Positions 53,567 through 64,000 of a DNA stretch of 64,000 nt are shown piece by piece. The first letter of the stretch is position 1; each line of letters opens with the position of its first letter. The DNA is from Actinomycetota bacterium. Lineage in GTDB: Bacteria > Actinomycetota > Actinomycetes > S36-B12. The stretch covers positions 26,339 through 90,338 of the forward strand of contig VGBL01000008.1 of the NCBI GenBank assembly GCA_016870515.1. The letters run 5' to 3'. Below the pieces are notes generated by a model, which saw only the letters and a program-made list of their open reading frames with translations, searched no databases and had not been told where the DNA came from. A program made the translations under genes and the position numbers.

Positions 53567-53911
53567 GTGAGCGATTGCCTCTTCTGCGCCGTCGTCCGGG
53601 GCGACATCCCTGCTGACGTGGTCTTGCGTACCGACCGCATCCTGGCCTTCCGCGATATCGATCCGAAGGCACCGGTCCACGTCCTGGTCATCCCCATCGA
53701 CCACCACCCCGACGTTCCCGCGGCGGCGCTGGCCGACCCCGCCCTCGGTGCCGATCTCCTCCAGGCCGCCGCTGAGGTGGCCGCTGCCGAGGGGGTCGTC
53801 GACTCGGGGTACCGCCTCGTGGCCAACACCGGCAGCGATGGCGGCCAGACCGTGCACCACGCCCACCTGCACGTGCTGGGGGGCCGTGGGCTCACCTGGC
53901 CTCCCGGCTGA
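53567..53911 (+). CDS. HIT family protein
   Basis: CLFCAVVRGDIPADVV; HHAHLHVLGGRGLTWPPG. Confidence 0.95.
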   Translation: MSDCLFCAVVRGDIPADVVLRTDRILAFRDIDPKAPVHVLVIPIDHHPDVPAAALADPALGADLLQAAAEVAAAEGVVDSGYRLVANTGSDGGQTVHHAHLHVLGGRGLTWPPG

Positions 53912-53983
53912 GCGCTACCATCGGAGCCCCGGGCGGCGCCGCCGCCCACGTCGAAGGGCAGGGCCCGGCCGCACGGCCACACC

Positions 53984-55012
53984 ATGTCCAGTAGCGCCCC
54001 CTCTCAGGCGACCATAGCGGTCCCCGCGAGTCAGCCCATGGTGTCCGTGCTTGGACCGGGCGATGAATTGCTCCGCGTCATCGAAGCGCAGTTCCCCGAG
54101 GCGGATATCCACGTCCGGGGCAATGAGATTCGCATCGCCGGCAGCGCCCAAGACGTCGGGATGGTCGAACTCCTCGTCTCCGAGATGCTCGCGGTGCTGC
54201 GCACCGGCCAGGGCCTGACCCCCGAGTCGGTCGAGCGCAGTGTGTCGCTTCTTCGCAGCGGCGCGCGCCCCGCTGAGATCCTCTCAACCAACATCCTGAG
54301 CTCGCGCGGGCGCACCATCCGCGCGAAGTCGCTCAACCAGAAGCGCTACGTCGACGCCATCGACTCCCACACCGTCACCTTCGGCATCGGTCCGGCTGGC
54401 ACCGGCAAGACCTACCTCGCGGTTGCCAAGGCGGTGCAAGCGCTGCAGGCGAAGAAGGTCACCCGCATCATCCTGACCCGGCCTGCCGTCGAGGCGGGGG
54501 AGAGACTCGGCTTCCTGCCGGGCACGCTCTCGGAAAAGATCGACCCCTACCTCCGACCGCTGTACGACGCGCTGCACGACATGCTCGACCCCGATTCGAT
54601 CCCGCGGCTGATCACGAGCGGGACTATCGAGATTGCCCCGCTCGCCTACATGCGCGGGCGCACCCTCAATGATGCGTTCATCATCCTCGACGAAGCCCAA
54701 AACACCACGCCCGAACAGATGAAGATGTTCCTGACGCGCCTTGGATTCGGCTCGACCATGGTGGTCACCGGCGATGTCACGCAGATCGACCTGCCCGCAG
54801 CGACGCCGTCCGGCTTGAAGGTCGTCCAAGACATCCTCGACGATGTCGATGGCGTGGCATTCTGCACTCTGACGTCGCAAGACGTCGTGCGCCACCGGCT
54901 CGTGGGCCGAATCGTCGAGGCCTATGGGCGCTACGACGCCGAGGTGGCCGCCACCTTGCGCTCGACCGACACGGGATCTCGCCGTTCGATGCCAGGCCCG
55001 CGCCGGGCGTGA
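53984..55012 (+). CDS. phoH: PhoH family ATPase
   Basis: [54 protein letters not shown]. Confidence 0.96.
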   Translation: MSSSAPSQATIAVPASQPMVSVLGPGDELLRVIEAQFPEADIHVRGNEIRIAGSAQDVGMVELLVSEMLAVLRTGQGLTPESVERSVSLLRSGARPAEILSTNILSSRGRTIRAKSLNQKRYVDAIDSHTVTFGIGPAGTGKTYLAVAKAVQALQAKKVTRIILTRPAVEAGERLGFLPGTLSEKIDPYLRPLYDALHDMLDPDSIPRLITSGTIEIAPLAYMRGRTLNDAFIILDEAQNTTPEQMKMFLTRLGFGSTMVVTGDVTQIDLPAATPSGLKVVQDILDDVDGVAFCTLTSQDVVRHRLVGRIVEAYGRYDAEVAATLRSTDTGSRRSMPGPRRA

Positions 55013-55482
55013 TGATCGTGCCCATCGATGTGATCGATTCGTCGGGCACCAGCGTGACCGATGTCGACGCCCTCCGGCGCCAGGGCGAATTCCTGCTCGA
55101 GCGTCTGCATCTGGACCCCGACGCCGAACTCTCGATCGCCCTGGTCGACGAAGACGAAATGACCCGCCTGCACGTGGAGTGGATGGGCGAGCCGGGTCCG
55201 ACGGACGTGCTGTCCTTCCCGATGGATGACCTCACTCCCGGCGACCCTGGCGGACCGCGCCTGACGGGCGTCCTTGGCGACGTCGTCATCTGCCCCCAGG
55301 TCGCGGTGCGCCAAGCGCAGGCCGTTGGCCATGGCGTCGCCGACGAGATCTCCCTGCTTCTCACCCACGGTGTCCTGCACCTCCTCGGATACGACCACGG
55401 CGAGCCCGACGAGCACGAGCGAATGTTCGGCCTTCAAGACGCGCTCCTCGCGGAGTGGCGCGGCACCCAGGCGGCGACATGA
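55009..55482 (+). CDS. ybeY: rRNA maturation RNase YbeY
   Basis: LTHGVLHLLGYDHGEPDEHERMF metal-binding motif; follows phoH. Confidence 0.96.
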   Translation: MMIVPIDVIDSSGTSVTDVDALRRQGEFLLERLHLDPDAELSIALVDEDEMTRLHVEWMGEPGPTDVLSFPMDDLTPGDPGGPRLTGVLGDVVICPQVAVRQAQAVGHGVADEISLLLTHGVLHLLGYDHGEPDEHERMFGLQDALLAEWRGTQAAT

Positions 55483-56795
55483 CCACCTATGCGCTGCTCA
55501 TCGCACTGTCAGTCGTATTGGTCCTCTTGGCCGGTGGCCTCATCACGATCGAGACCGCCATCACCCGTGTGTCGCGGTCGCTCGTCGAGGAGATGGTCAC
55601 CGACGACGTGCCAGGCGCGCATCGACTCCTCGTCATCGTGAGCGATCGACCTCGCTACGTCAACGTCCTACTCTTCCTGTCGACGACGCTTACGGTCACG
55701 GCGATGGCACTGGTGTCGTACGTGGCCATTGTTGGCCTCAAGGTGGACCACGGCTGGCCGATCGGCTGGGCGATCGCCGCGGTCGTCGCGGTGATGGTTG
55801 TCGTCATCTACGTCGTCCTAGGAGTCGCTCCGCGCACCCTCGGTCGCCAGCACGCCATGGCGGTCGCGCTCCGCACGGCGGGCATCGCTCGCGGGCTCGC
55901 CGTGGTCCTGAGCCCGCTCGCATCGCTATTGATCCTCGTCGGCAACGCCCTAACGCCCGGCAGGGGCTATCGCGAGGGTCCGTTCGCCTCCCAGGCAGAG
56001 CTCCGCGAGCTAGTCGACATGGCGGAGGCCGACAGTCTCATCGAGGACGACGAGCGGCAGATGATCCACTCGGTCTTCGAACTCGGCGACACGTTCGCCC
56101 GTGAGGTGATGGTGCCACGCACCGAGATGGTCTTCATCGAGCGCACCAAGAGCCTTCGCCAAGCGATGTCGCTGGGCCTTCGGTCAGGCTTCTCGCGCAT
56201 CCCGGTTATTGGCGACAGCGCTGACGACGTCGTGGGCATCGTGTACCTCAAGGACATCGTGCGTCGCGTGTTCGATCGGCGCGATGCCGAGCAGAGCGAG
56301 ACCGTCGAGAGCCTCATGCGGCCGGCCTTCTACGTGCCCGACAGCAAGCCGGCCGATGAGCTCCTCAAGGACATGCAGGCTGCCAGGGTGCACCTGGCCA
56401 TCGTGGTCGACGAATACGGTGGCACCGGAGGTCTGGTGACGATCGAGGACATCCTCGAGGAGATCGTCGGCGAGATCGACGACGAATACGACACCGCGGC
56501 GCCGGAGGTAGCTCCTCTCGACGACGGTTCCTTCCGCGTGAGCTCTCGTATGCACGTCGACGACTTCGCCGACCTGGTCTCGGTCGATGTCGAGGGCGAG
56601 GAAGAGGGCGTCGACACCGTGCTCGGCCTCATGGCAAAGCGACTCGGCCGGGTCCCCATCCCGGGCGCGAGCGTCGACGTCGACGGCTGGCGATTGACCG
56701 CAGAGCGCGGCCTCAATCGCCGCAACCGCATCGCCACCGTCCTGGCATCGCCCGTGCTGGCGCAGGAGATCGAGGAGTCGGTCGATGCCCGATGA
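55479..56795 (+). CDS. hemolysin family protein (CNNM/CBS/CorC-like)
   Basis: DUF21-type TMs, EVMVPRTEMVFIERTKSL CBS pair, VVDEYGGTGGLVTIEDILEEIVGEIDDEYD. Confidence 0.93.
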   Translation: MTTYALLIALSVVLVLLAGGLITIETAITRVSRSLVEEMVTDDVPGAHRLLVIVSDRPRYVNVLLFLSTTLTVTAMALVSYVAIVGLKVDHGWPIGWAIAAVVAVMVVVIYVVLGVAPRTLGRQHAMAVALRTAGIARGLAVVLSPLASLLILVGNALTPGRGYREGPFASQAELRELVDMAEADSLIEDDERQMIHSVFELGDTFAREVMVPRTEMVFIERTKSLRQAMSLGLRSGFSRIPVIGDSADDVVGIVYLKDIVRRVFDRRDAEQSETVESLMRPAFYVPDSKPADELLKDMQAARVHLAIVVDEYGGTGGLVTIEDILEEIVGEIDDEYDTAAPEVAPLDDGSFRVSSRMHVDDFADLVSVDVEGEEEGVDTVLGLMAKRLGRVPIPGASVDVDGWRLTAERGLNRRNRIATVLASPVLAQEIEESVDAR

Positions 56796-57132
56796 CCTAC
56801 CCGCCGAGGATGCCAAGCTGGTGACGCTCGCGCGGGGAGCCCGCGGTCGGATCGGCGCGGCCACGGGTGCGGCCCTGCGCGACGAGACCGGTCGTACCTA
56901 CTCGGCAGCCGATGTCGTGCTCCCGTCACTGCACATGACCTCGCTCGAACTCGCAATTGCCCAAGCGGTCGCTGCCGGAGCGCGCGTCGCTGAGGCGGCA
57001 GCGGTCGTCACCGACGATCCTGATGCTTTCGTCGTTCCGACGGCCCTCGCCGAGTTCAGCCCCACGACCCTGCTCATCGTGTGCCGGGCCGACGGCACCG
57101 TCGAGCGCCGTATAGCCGGGTCGGGGCCGTGA
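56785..57132 (+). CDS. cytidine deaminase-like protein
   Basis: Located between CorC-like gene and era; 115 aa; LEGAIAQAVAAG-like segment LELAIAQAVAAGAR. Confidence 0.65.
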   Translation: MPDDLPAEDAKLVTLARGARGRIGAATGAALRDETGRTYSAADVVLPSLHMTSLELAIAQAVAAGARVAEAAAVVTDDPDAFVVPTALAEFSPTTLLIVCRADGTVERRIAGSGP

Positions 57133-58034
57133 GCGCGGTCGCCACGCGCGTGCGCGATCGACGCGTGGCATCCGTCTCGGTGCTCGGTTCTGCTGCGCTC
57201 TTCGGCACTGCCGGCACGGCGCGCGCCCTGCTGCTGCCGTCCGCTCCGGCGCCGGGCGTCGCTGCGGCCCGGCTGCTCGTTGGCGGGATTGGTTTCATCG
57301 CCTACGTCGGGCGCAATGCCGATGGACGTCGCGCGCTGGCCCGCTTGTGGCGCCGACCGATCGTGTGGGGCATGGGACTCACGGTAGCGGCCTACCAGGT
57401 GTTCTTCTTCCTCTCGATGGCTCGCGCCGGCGTCGCGGTCGGCACGCTCGCCAGCCTGTCGTTTACACCTTTCATGGCTGGCCTGCTCGCTTGGGCTCTC
57501 AAGGAGGGCGCGCCCGGTCTGGTCTGGGCGATCTCCACCGTGCTCGCGGTCGGCGGCCTGGCGCTGCTCACGGTGGGCGTGGGCGATCAGCGCGACCTCG
57601 TCGGCATCCTCTTCGGCGTGTGCGCGGGCGCGTCCTACGGCTTTTACACCGTCATCGGGGTGCGGCTGGCGCGTAGCGGCGAGCACCCCACCACCATCCT
57701 GGCGGCGTCCATTTCGATCGCCGGCCTCGTCCTGCTGCCCGTGTTCGTCATGTCCGGCGACTGGTGGATGTCGTGGTCAGGTCTAGCCCTGATCCTGTGG
57801 CTGGGTCTGGCGACGACCACCCTTGCCTACGCCCTGTTCGGCGTGGGCCTTGCCGTACTCCAGCCGGGGCACATCGCGACGATCACTCTCGCCGAGCCTG
57901 TCTTTGCCACCCTGCTCGGTGTGCTCGTGCTCGGCGAAACCCTCACCGCGCTCGGCTGGCTCGGCTGTGTGGTCATCATCGTGGCCCTGGGTATTCTCGG
58001 CTTCAGTGAGCGTCGCGACCCGGTGTCGCGATGA
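57129..58034 (+). CDS. EamA family transporter
   Basis: Ten-TM drug/metabolite transporter pattern; LAEPVFATLLGVLVLGETLTALGWLGCVVI. Confidence 0.9.
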   Translation: MSAVATRVRDRRVASVSVLGSAALFGTAGTARALLLPSAPAPGVAAARLLVGGIGFIAYVGRNADGRRALARLWRRPIVWGMGLTVAAYQVFFFLSMARAGVAVGTLASLSFTPFMAGLLAWALKEGAPGLVWAISTVLAVGGLALLTVGVGDQRDLVGILFGVCAGASYGFYTVIGVRLARSGEHPTTILAASISIAGLVLLPVFVMSGDWWMSWSGLALILWLGLATTTLAYALFGVGLAVLQPGHIATITLAEPVFATLLGVLVLGETLTALGWLGCVVIIVALGILGFSERRDPVSR

Positions 58035-58957
58035 GCGACCATCGCTCTGGACTTACCTGCTTTGTCGGGCGCCCCAATGCGGGCAAGTCAACGCTCACAA
58101 ATGCAATCGTCGGCACGAAGGTGGCGATCACGTCCAGCCGACCGCAGACCACGCGCCATGTCGTGCGCGGCATCCTTACACGTCCCGACGCTCAACTCGT
58201 CATCCTCGATACCCCCGGGCTGCACAAGCCCAAGACGCTCCTCGGTGAGCGGCTCAATGACCTCGTTCGCCAGGCCTGGTCGACGGTCGACGTCGCGGCC
58301 CTGTGCGTGAGTGCTGACGCTCCCGTCGGCACGGGCGACGCCTATGTCGCCGCGGAGTTGGCCCGGGCCCGTGGCGGTAGTCGACGGGCGACCTTCGCCA
58401 TAGTGACCAAGACCGACCTCGTCTCAGCCACCCAGGTTGCCCAGCGGCTTGCGGAGGTGGCCGAGCTAGGTGAGCAGTCCGGCATGGAGTGGGCCGAGGT
58501 GGTGCCTGTCTCTGCGGTGACGGGCAACAACGTCGACTTGCTCACGCGTCTGCTCATCGAGCGCTTGCCCCCGGGGCCGGCCCTCTACCCCGGTGGCGAG
58601 GCAACGGACGAGCCGGAGGAGACGCTGGTCGGGGAGTTCATTCGCGAAGCAGCCCTCGAGGGCGTCACGGATGAGGTGCCGCATTCCATCGCCGTGGTGA
58701 TCGAGGAGATGGCCGCTCGCGAAGATCGCCCCGAAGACCGGCCCCTGGTCGACATCTACGCCGTCATCTTCGTCGAGCGCGACAGTCAGAAGGCCATCGT
58801 CATCGGCAAGGGCGGATACAGGCTCAAGCAGGTTGGCATCAAGGCCAGGCGTTCCATCGAGGCGCTGCTGGGCACCCCCGTCTACCTCGATCTGCGCGTG
58901 AAGGTCGCCAAGGACTGGCAGCGCGACCCCAAGCAATTGCGCAGGCTGGGCTTCTAG
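58031..58957 (+). CDS. era: GTPase Era
   Basis: GRPNAGKSTLTNAIVGTKVAITSSRPQTTRH; KH domain VIGKGGYRLKQVGIKARRSIEALL. Confidence 0.97.
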   Translation: MSDHRSGLTCFVGRPNAGKSTLTNAIVGTKVAITSSRPQTTRHVVRGILTRPDAQLVILDTPGLHKPKTLLGERLNDLVRQAWSTVDVAALCVSADAPVGTGDAYVAAELARARGGSRRATFAIVTKTDLVSATQVAQRLAEVAELGEQSGMEWAEVVPVSAVTGNNVDLLTRLLIERLPPGPALYPGGEATDEPEETLVGEFIREAALEGVTDEVPHSIAVVIEEMAAREDRPEDRPLVDIYAVIFVERDSQKAIVIGKGGYRLKQVGIKARRSIEALLGTPVYLDLRVKVAKDWQRDPKQLRRLGF

Positions 58958-58962
58958 GCTGA

Positions 58963-60114
58963 TTACGCCGGCCTCAGCGGGTCGTTGGGGTCCTCGTATT
59001 CACCCTTGCGCTGGAGTTCTGGCACGAGGTCGTATCGATGGCCGTAGGTCTCGGCAACGGCGATGACGATGGCCAGGAGAGGAATGCCGATGATCGCTCC
59101 AACCGGCCCGAAGAGAGCCGCACCAATGAAGACGGCGGCGAGGGCGAGGCCGGAATTCATCGACATGACTCGATTGGCCAGCCGCGGCGTCAGCAGATAT
59201 GTCTCGAGTTGCTGGTAGGCGGTTCCGAACAGCACGATCCACAGTGCGCTGATCGGCTTGACGGTGAGCGTGAAGACTATGGGGACGGCAAGCCCGATGT
59301 AGGTACCGACCATGGGAATGAACTGGCCGACGAATCCGACGAAGACGCCCATGGGCAGCCAGAACGGAACGCCGATCAGGAAGAAGAACGCGGAGTAAGC
59401 GACCGACGAGATGCTCGCCAGGATGATCTTGCTCAGCACGAACGACCCGGCCTTCTCGATCGAGATATCCCACACGGTGATAACGACTCGCTGGGACTCT
59501 TGCGGCATCCACGAAGCGATCGTGCGTCGGAGGCGCGGAGCGTCAGCGGCAAGATAGAAGGAGAAGACGATGATCACGACGAGGTTGACGAAGACGTTGA
59601 GCACGCCGGTCACCAGGCCCATTACGCCGCCTTGCCACTGGCTGGCGAAGTTGCCCAGTTGCTCGGGGGTTAGGACAAAGCTGTCGACCGCCTGCTTGGT
59701 GTCGATGGCGAGTCCGAAAGTGCTGTTGAGCCACGCGGTGATCTCGGTCACCGTCTCGGGCAGGGAACTGGCGAGCTGGCCGAGTTGCTGGACAAACAGG
59801 CTGCCAAAGAGCACAAGGAAGCCAGCACTTATGAGGTAGACCACGCCCAAGACCAGCGCGGTGGCCAGGCCCCGCTTCCAGTTGCGTCTGACCAGGGCGC
59901 TGATGACCGGGTCGAAGGAAATAGCGATCAGGAAGGCGAGCAGGATGTTGAAGGCGAATCCCGCGAGTGCGCTCCAGGACCACTGGATGATCTGCCACAG
60001 GATGATGGCTGCGACGATGATGAACAGCGAGCGGCGCAGCCACCGGGCGTCCAGGCCGACGGTGATGAAGGCTGGGCGCTCAGGCCGACGGGCGTCTGAG
60101 GGCATGTCGCTCAA
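58963..60114 (-). CDS. AI-2E family transporter
   Basis: Multi-TM; FVGFVGQFIPMVGTYIGLAVPIVF; RVMSMNSGLALAAVFIGAALFGPVGAIIGIPLLAIV. Confidence 0.92.
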   Translation of the reverse strand: MSDMPSDARRPERPAFITVGLDARWLRRSLFIIVAAIILWQIIQWSWSALAGFAFNILLAFLIAISFDPVISALVRRNWKRGLATALVLGVVYLISAGFLVLFGSLFVQQLGQLASSLPETVTEITAWLNSTFGLAIDTKQAVDSFVLTPEQLGNFASQWQGGVMGLVTGVLNVFVNLVVIIVFSFYLAADAPRLRRTIASWMPQESQRVVITVWDISIEKAGSFVLSKIILASISSVAYSAFFFLIGVPFWLPMGVFVGFVGQFIPMVGTYIGLAVPIVFTLTVKPISALWIVLFGTAYQQLETYLLTPRLANRVMSMNSGLALAAVFIGAALFGPVGAIIGIPLLAIVIAVAETYGHRYDLVPELQRKGEYEDPNDPLRPA

Positions 60115-60148
60115 GGCCGGACGCTAGCAGGATGGGAGAGCATGTCCC

Positions 60149-60880
60149 ATGCCTTCGTATCGAGACGAGGCCATCGTCCTGCGCACGCAGCGGCTGGGCG
60201 AGGCGGACCGCATCGTCACCTTGCTGACCCGGGGTCGGGGGCGCGTGCGCGCGGTAGCGAAGGGCGTGCGTCGCACCGGGAGCCGCTTCGGTGCGCGCCT
60301 CGAACCTTTTGGTCATGTCGACCTTCAACTGCACGAGGGCCGGTCCCTCGACACCGTGACGCAGGCGGAGTCCCTGCAGAGTTACGGTGCCGAGCTGTCC
60401 GGTGACTACCCCCGTTGGACCTCCGGCACCGCGATGCTGGAGGCGGCCGAGCGGCTGACGCCCGTGGAGCGTGAGCCGTCGGTGCAGCAGTACCTCCTGC
60501 TCGTCGGAGGCCTACGCACCCTGGTCTCCCGCACGCACGACCCATCGCTCATCCTCGACGCGTTCCTATTGCGCTCGCTCGCGATTGCCGGGTGGTCGCC
60601 CTCGTTTTGGGACTGCGGTCTTTGCACCGCCCCCGGACCGCATCGCGCGTTCTCGATCACCGGGGGCGGGGCTTTGTGCACGGACTGCCGTCCTCCGGGG
60701 TGCGCGACCACGGCTCCCGAGACCCTGGCGTTGCTGGGTGCGCTGCTGTCGGGCGACTGGGTCCTGGCCGACGCGAGCGATCCCCGCCACCGCCGAGAGG
60801 CTAGTGGCCTGGCCGCGGCCCTCGTCACCTGGCACCTGGAGAGGGGCCTGCGCTCCCTGCCGCTCGTCGAGCGCGGCTAA
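60149..60880 (+). CDS. recO: DNA repair protein RecO
   Basis: [51 protein letters not shown]; zinc Cys motif CGLCTAPG...CTDC. Confidence 0.96.
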   Translation: MPSYRDEAIVLRTQRLGEADRIVTLLTRGRGRVRAVAKGVRRTGSRFGARLEPFGHVDLQLHEGRSLDTVTQAESLQSYGAELSGDYPRWTSGTAMLEAAERLTPVEREPSVQQYLLLVGGLRTLVSRTHDPSLILDAFLLRSLAIAGWSPSFWDCGLCTAPGPHRAFSITGGGALCTDCRPPGCATTAPETLALLGALLSGDWVLADASDPRHRREASGLAAALVTWHLERGLRSLPLVERG

Positions 60881-60908
60881 CAGCCCACCAGTCGCCCACC
60901 TGTCCATC

Positions 60909-60972
60909 GCCGATTGCGCAGGTGTGCCGGGGTCTCCCTCATGAACGGTATGCACAGGTGCGCAGTCGGCGC
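60909..60972 (+). repeat. copy C of the 64-bp palindromic element
   Basis: GCCGATTGCGCAGGTGTGCC-N30-TGCGCAGTCGGCGC; intergenic recO/uppS. Confidence 0.8.
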
Positions 60973-61015
60973 GGGACGGGGCCGGCTAGTAGCCCGGCGG
61001 TGACAGGATGGGCGG

Positions 61016-61822
61016 GTGCCCCGTCGGTCCGTCGTTCCCCCGACGCCCCATCCCAGTGGTGCGCGTCCTCCGGGGATCCCACGGGCTCTCGTGCCCCGGC
61101 ACGTGGCGGTCGTGATGGACGGCAACGGTCGCTGGGCCAAGGAGCGCGGCCTACCCCGCACCGCCGGTCACGAGGCCGGGGAGTTCGCACTCCTTGACTG
61201 CGTCCACGGCGCGATCGAAATGGGTATCGGCTGGCTGTCGGCGTATGCCTTCTCCACCGAGAACTGGAAGCGGTCACCCGACGAGGTGCGCTTCCTCATG
61301 GGGTTCAATCGCGATGTCGTGCACCGACGGCGAGACGAGATGCACGCGCTGGGTGTGCGGGTGCGCTGGGCGGGGCAGCCGAAGCGCCTGTGGAAGAGCG
61401 TGATCACGGAGCTGGAGTACGCCGAGGAGCTCACTCGGGACAACGATGTCCTCACCCTGACGATGTGCGTCAACTACGGCGGCCGCGCCGAGATCGCCGA
61501 TGCGGCAGCGGCCATCGCTCGTGGCGTCGCGGAAGGCCGCATTGATCCGGTCAAGGTCGATGAGCGCATGATCGCCCGACATCTCTATGAACCGGACATG
61601 CCCGATGTCGACCTCTTCGTGCGATCCTCGGGTGAGCAGCGCACGAGCAACTTCCTCCTATGGGAGTCGGCGTACGCCGAAATGGTCTTCCTCGACACCT
61701 TCTGGCCCGACTTCGATCGACGGCATCTGTGGCAGGCATGTGAGACCTACGCCGCGCGCGACCGTCGTTATGGTGGAGCGGTGCCCAATGCCGTGATGCC
61801 CGAGGGCGAGGGGACACCGTGA
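61016..61822 (+). CDS. uppS: isoprenyl transferase (undecaprenyl diphosphate synthase-type)
   Basis: [45 protein letters not shown]. Confidence 0.96.
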   Translation: MPRRSVVPPTPHPSGARPPGIPRALVPRHVAVVMDGNGRWAKERGLPRTAGHEAGEFALLDCVHGAIEMGIGWLSAYAFSTENWKRSPDEVRFLMGFNRDVVHRRRDEMHALGVRVRWAGQPKRLWKSVITELEYAEELTRDNDVLTLTMCVNYGGRAEIADAAAAIARGVAEGRIDPVKVDERMIARHLYEPDMPDVDLFVRSSGEQRTSNFLLWESAYAEMVFLDTFWPDFDRRHLWQACETYAARDRRYGGAVPNAVMPEGEGTP

Positions 61823-62799
61823 CGGTGCCGTCCGGTCAACGTCAGGGCTACCGCCCCGGCAGTCTCGAGCTCCTCGCCATCGGCCTGGTATTGCTGATCG
61901 TCGGCCAGCGCTGGCTGGTCGGGCTCTTCGACGATCCAGCCGTGCAGACCGGGGCGACGATCTTCGTCTCGATCGTCGTGCAGGCGCTGCCCTTCCTCGT
62001 GCTCGGCGTCGTCCTTTCGGGGGCCATCGCGGCCTTCGTGCCCGCCTCATTCTGGAAGAAGGCCCTGCCCAAGAATCCCGCCCTCGCCGTGCCCGTGGCC
62101 GGCGCCGCCGGCGCGGTCCTTCCCGGGTGCGAGTGCGCGTCGGTCCCGGTCGCCAACGGCCTGATGTCGCGCGGAGTCGCCCCCGCCGCAGCACTGGCCT
62201 TCCTGCTCTCCGCGCCCGCGATCAACCCGATCGTGCTCGCCTCGACCTTCGTCGCTTTCCCCGGCGAGCCCATGATGGTTGTGGCGCGCTTCGTCGCATC
62301 GCTGGCGACGGCGGTCATCATGGGCTGGCTCTGGCTGCGCTTCGGCAAGGCCAAGTGGCTGCGGATCGGGCCCCGCGACCACCTGGTCGGCGCTAGCCCC
62401 TGGCATACCTTCCGGCTCACGGCGACGCATGACTTCCTGCACGCGGGCGGATTCCTCGTCATCGGCGGGCTCTTCGCCGCTGCGCTCAATGTCGTCGTGC
62501 CCCAGCAGTGGCTCGCCGCGGTGGCCGACCAGCCCATCCTGTCGGTGCTCGTTCTGGCTTTGCTCGCGGTGCTGCTGAGCATCTGCTCGGAGGCCGACGC
62601 CTTCGTCGCCGCGAGCCTCACCGAGTTCTCACTCACCGCCAAGCTTGCCTTCCTCGTGGTCGGTCCCATGGTCGATCTGAAGCTCATCTCGCTCCAGGCC
62701 GGTACCTTCAGTGGGAAGTTCGCCACGCGCTTCGCGCCGACGACCTTCGTCGTGGCGGTGATCTTCAGCCTGCTCGTGGGTTGGTGGCTGCTCACATGA
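61819..62799 (+). CDS. permease (ArsP_1/DUF318-like)
   Basis: [47 protein letters not shown]. Confidence 0.9.
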   Translation: MTVPSGQRQGYRPGSLELLAIGLVLLIVGQRWLVGLFDDPAVQTGATIFVSIVVQALPFLVLGVVLSGAIAAFVPASFWKKALPKNPALAVPVAGAAGAVLPGCECASVPVANGLMSRGVAPAAALAFLLSAPAINPIVLASTFVAFPGEPMMVVARFVASLATAVIMGWLWLRFGKAKWLRIGPRDHLVGASPWHTFRLTATHDFLHAGGFLVIGGLFAAALNVVVPQQWLAAVADQPILSVLVLALLAVLLSICSEADAFVAASLTEFSLTAKLAFLVVGPMVDLKLISLQAGTFSGKFATRFAPTTFVVAVIFSLLVGWWLLT

Positions 62800-63533
62800 G
62801 GCGAGACGTCCAGGCGGTCGTCCTCATCCTCGTCGGCGGCGCCGTCCTGCGGATCACTCTCGGTGACACCTTCCTCAACTACGTCCAGGAGGGCATGCGT
62901 CCCTGGCTGCTGCTGTCGGGGGGCATCCTCGTCGTCCTCGGCGTACTCGCCCTCATCGACGTGCTGCGCAAGGGGCGTGAGGCAGCGGACGAAGAAACAC
63001 CGCACGACGAGCCCCACGAGCGTGACCATGGGCACGGGCACGGGTCGGGCGGTCCGCGCGCGGCATGGCTTCTCCTCCTGCCGGTGCTCGCGATATTCCT
63101 CATCGCACCGCCCGCGCTCGGTGCCTACGCCGCCGCTCGAGATGTGGCCAACTCCGCGCCACCACAGGAGGCCAAGGCGCCTCCGCTGCCTCCCGGTGAT
63201 CCGGCGCAGGTCACCGTCGCGGAGTACGTCGGACGCGCCGTCTGGGACGATGGCCTCACACTCATCGACCGGACGGTGGAGATGACGGGATTCGTCACGC
63301 CGGATCCGGCGGGCGACTGGTGGATCAGCCGCATGGCTGTCGCCTGCTGCGCGGCGGATGCGATCGCCTCCAAGGTCAAGGTGCTGAACGCACCGGATCT
63401 GCCGGCGGACACGTGGGTGACCATCACGGGCCGCTGGGTGCCGGGAGGCGGCACCAAGAACGACACGGCCATCCCGCTGATCGAGGTCATCGATCTCGTG
63501 GAAGTCCCGCAGCCCAGGAACCCCTACGAGTAG
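62796..63533 (+). CDS. TIGR03943 family (DUF1980) permease-associated membrane protein
   Basis: Follows permease with overlap; LIDRTVEMTGFVTPDPAGDWWISRMAVACCAADA; WVTITGRWVPG. Confidence 0.88.
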   Translation: MRRDVQAVVLILVGGAVLRITLGDTFLNYVQEGMRPWLLLSGGILVVLGVLALIDVLRKGREAADEETPHDEPHERDHGHGHGSGGPRAAWLLLLPVLAIFLIAPPALGAYAAARDVANSAPPQEAKAPPLPPGDPAQVTVAEYVGRAVWDDGLTLIDRTVEMTGFVTPDPAGDWWISRMAVACCAADAIASKVKVLNAPDLPADTWVTITGRWVPGGGTKNDTAIPLIEVIDLVEVPQPRNPYE

Positions 63534-63563
63534 GAGTTCCCGGCGGGACCATCCAGGGGCTTA

Positions 63564-63592
63564 TTGACAGACATTTTCATTAAGAGTAGAGT
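63564..63592 (+). promoter_or_regulatory. sigma70-like promoter (TTGACA-N17-TAGAGT), possible Zur-type site in the spacer
   Basis: TTGACA 63564-63569, TAGAGT 63587-63592, AT-rich ACATTTTCAT between them. Confidence 0.55.
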
Positions 63593-63723
63593 GGCGGAGC
63601 CGGCCCGGGTCATGGGGTGGCCCTGACGCTGGGGTCAGTCCGCCCTCGCCCACCTCGTCTCGCGATGGCGATAGCGATTCGGGCCGGCACCACAAGGTCA
63701 CCGCCACATATCAAGGAGCTCAC

Positions 63724-64000
63724 ATGACCACCCGCCCCCTTCGGAGCCTCGTCGCCGCAGCATTGGCGGCGGCAATGGGACTTGCCGGCGCTGCCGCGTG
63801 GATTTCCCCCGCTGCGGCCTCTGAGCGGTCCTCCTGCCCTGCAAAGCCACTGCGTGTCGTGGTCAGCGTCAACCAGTGGGGGGACATCACGCGCCAACTG
63901 GCCGGTTCCTGCGCCAAGGTGGTGCAGATTCTCACCGACCCCAACATCGATCCGCATGACTACGTCCCCAATGCGAAGGCCAAGAAGCGCTTCGCGGGTG
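63724..64000 (+). CDS. metal (Zn/Mn) ABC transporter substrate-binding protein, truncated by window end
   Basis: Signal peptide, then LRVVVSVNQWGDITRQLAGSCAKVVQILTDPNIDPHDYVPNAKAKKRFAG (ZnuA-like). Confidence 0.88.
   Translation, partial: MTTRPLRSLVAAALAAAMGLAGAAAWISPAAASERSSCPAKPLRVVVSVNQWGDITRQLAGSCAKVVQILTDPNIDPHDYVPNAKAKKRFAG

Overview
This is a high-GC, ordinary-looking actinobacterial chromosome segment with housekeeping synteny: tig-clpP1-clpP2-clpX; valS/folC/ndk; mreBCD-PBP2-rodA; the TIGR03960/TIGR03936 radical-SAM pair-RNase E/G-rplU-rpmA-obgE-proB-proA; nadD-LCP-rsfS-gpgP-like-tRNA-Ala-octT-like; leuS; degV-comEA-comEC/holA; rpsT/lepA-hemW-hrcA-dnaJ-rsmE-HIT-phoH-ybeY-CorC-cdd-like-EamA-era; recO-uppS-permease pair-znuA (cut by the window end). 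There are three tRNAs (Gly-TCC, Pro-TGG, Ala-GGC). I see no rRNA, CRISPR, prophage or recognisable transposase. The most interesting signal is a 64-bp imperfect palindrome family (ends GCCGANTGYGCAGRTGTGCC ... TGCRCRSTCGSSSC). Two same-length copies, in opposite orientation, flank a DUF559/Vsr-like endonuclease gene between proA and nadD. One further 64-bp copy sits alone between recO and uppS, and a diverged 63-bp copy lies between ybaK and tRNA-Gly. This resembles a REP/RAYT-like arrangement built on a DUF559 nuclease, but mobility is a hypothesis only. Other points: two nonsense-interrupted genes (a sulfotransferase-like gene after clpX and a YhhN-like gene before leuS), a probable frameshifted small gene near the left edge, a gene-end remnant before leuS, a second long inverted repeat after octT, a CIRCE operator before hrcA, and a possible metal-regulated promoter before znuA. 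All family names come from reading the translations; no database search was run.
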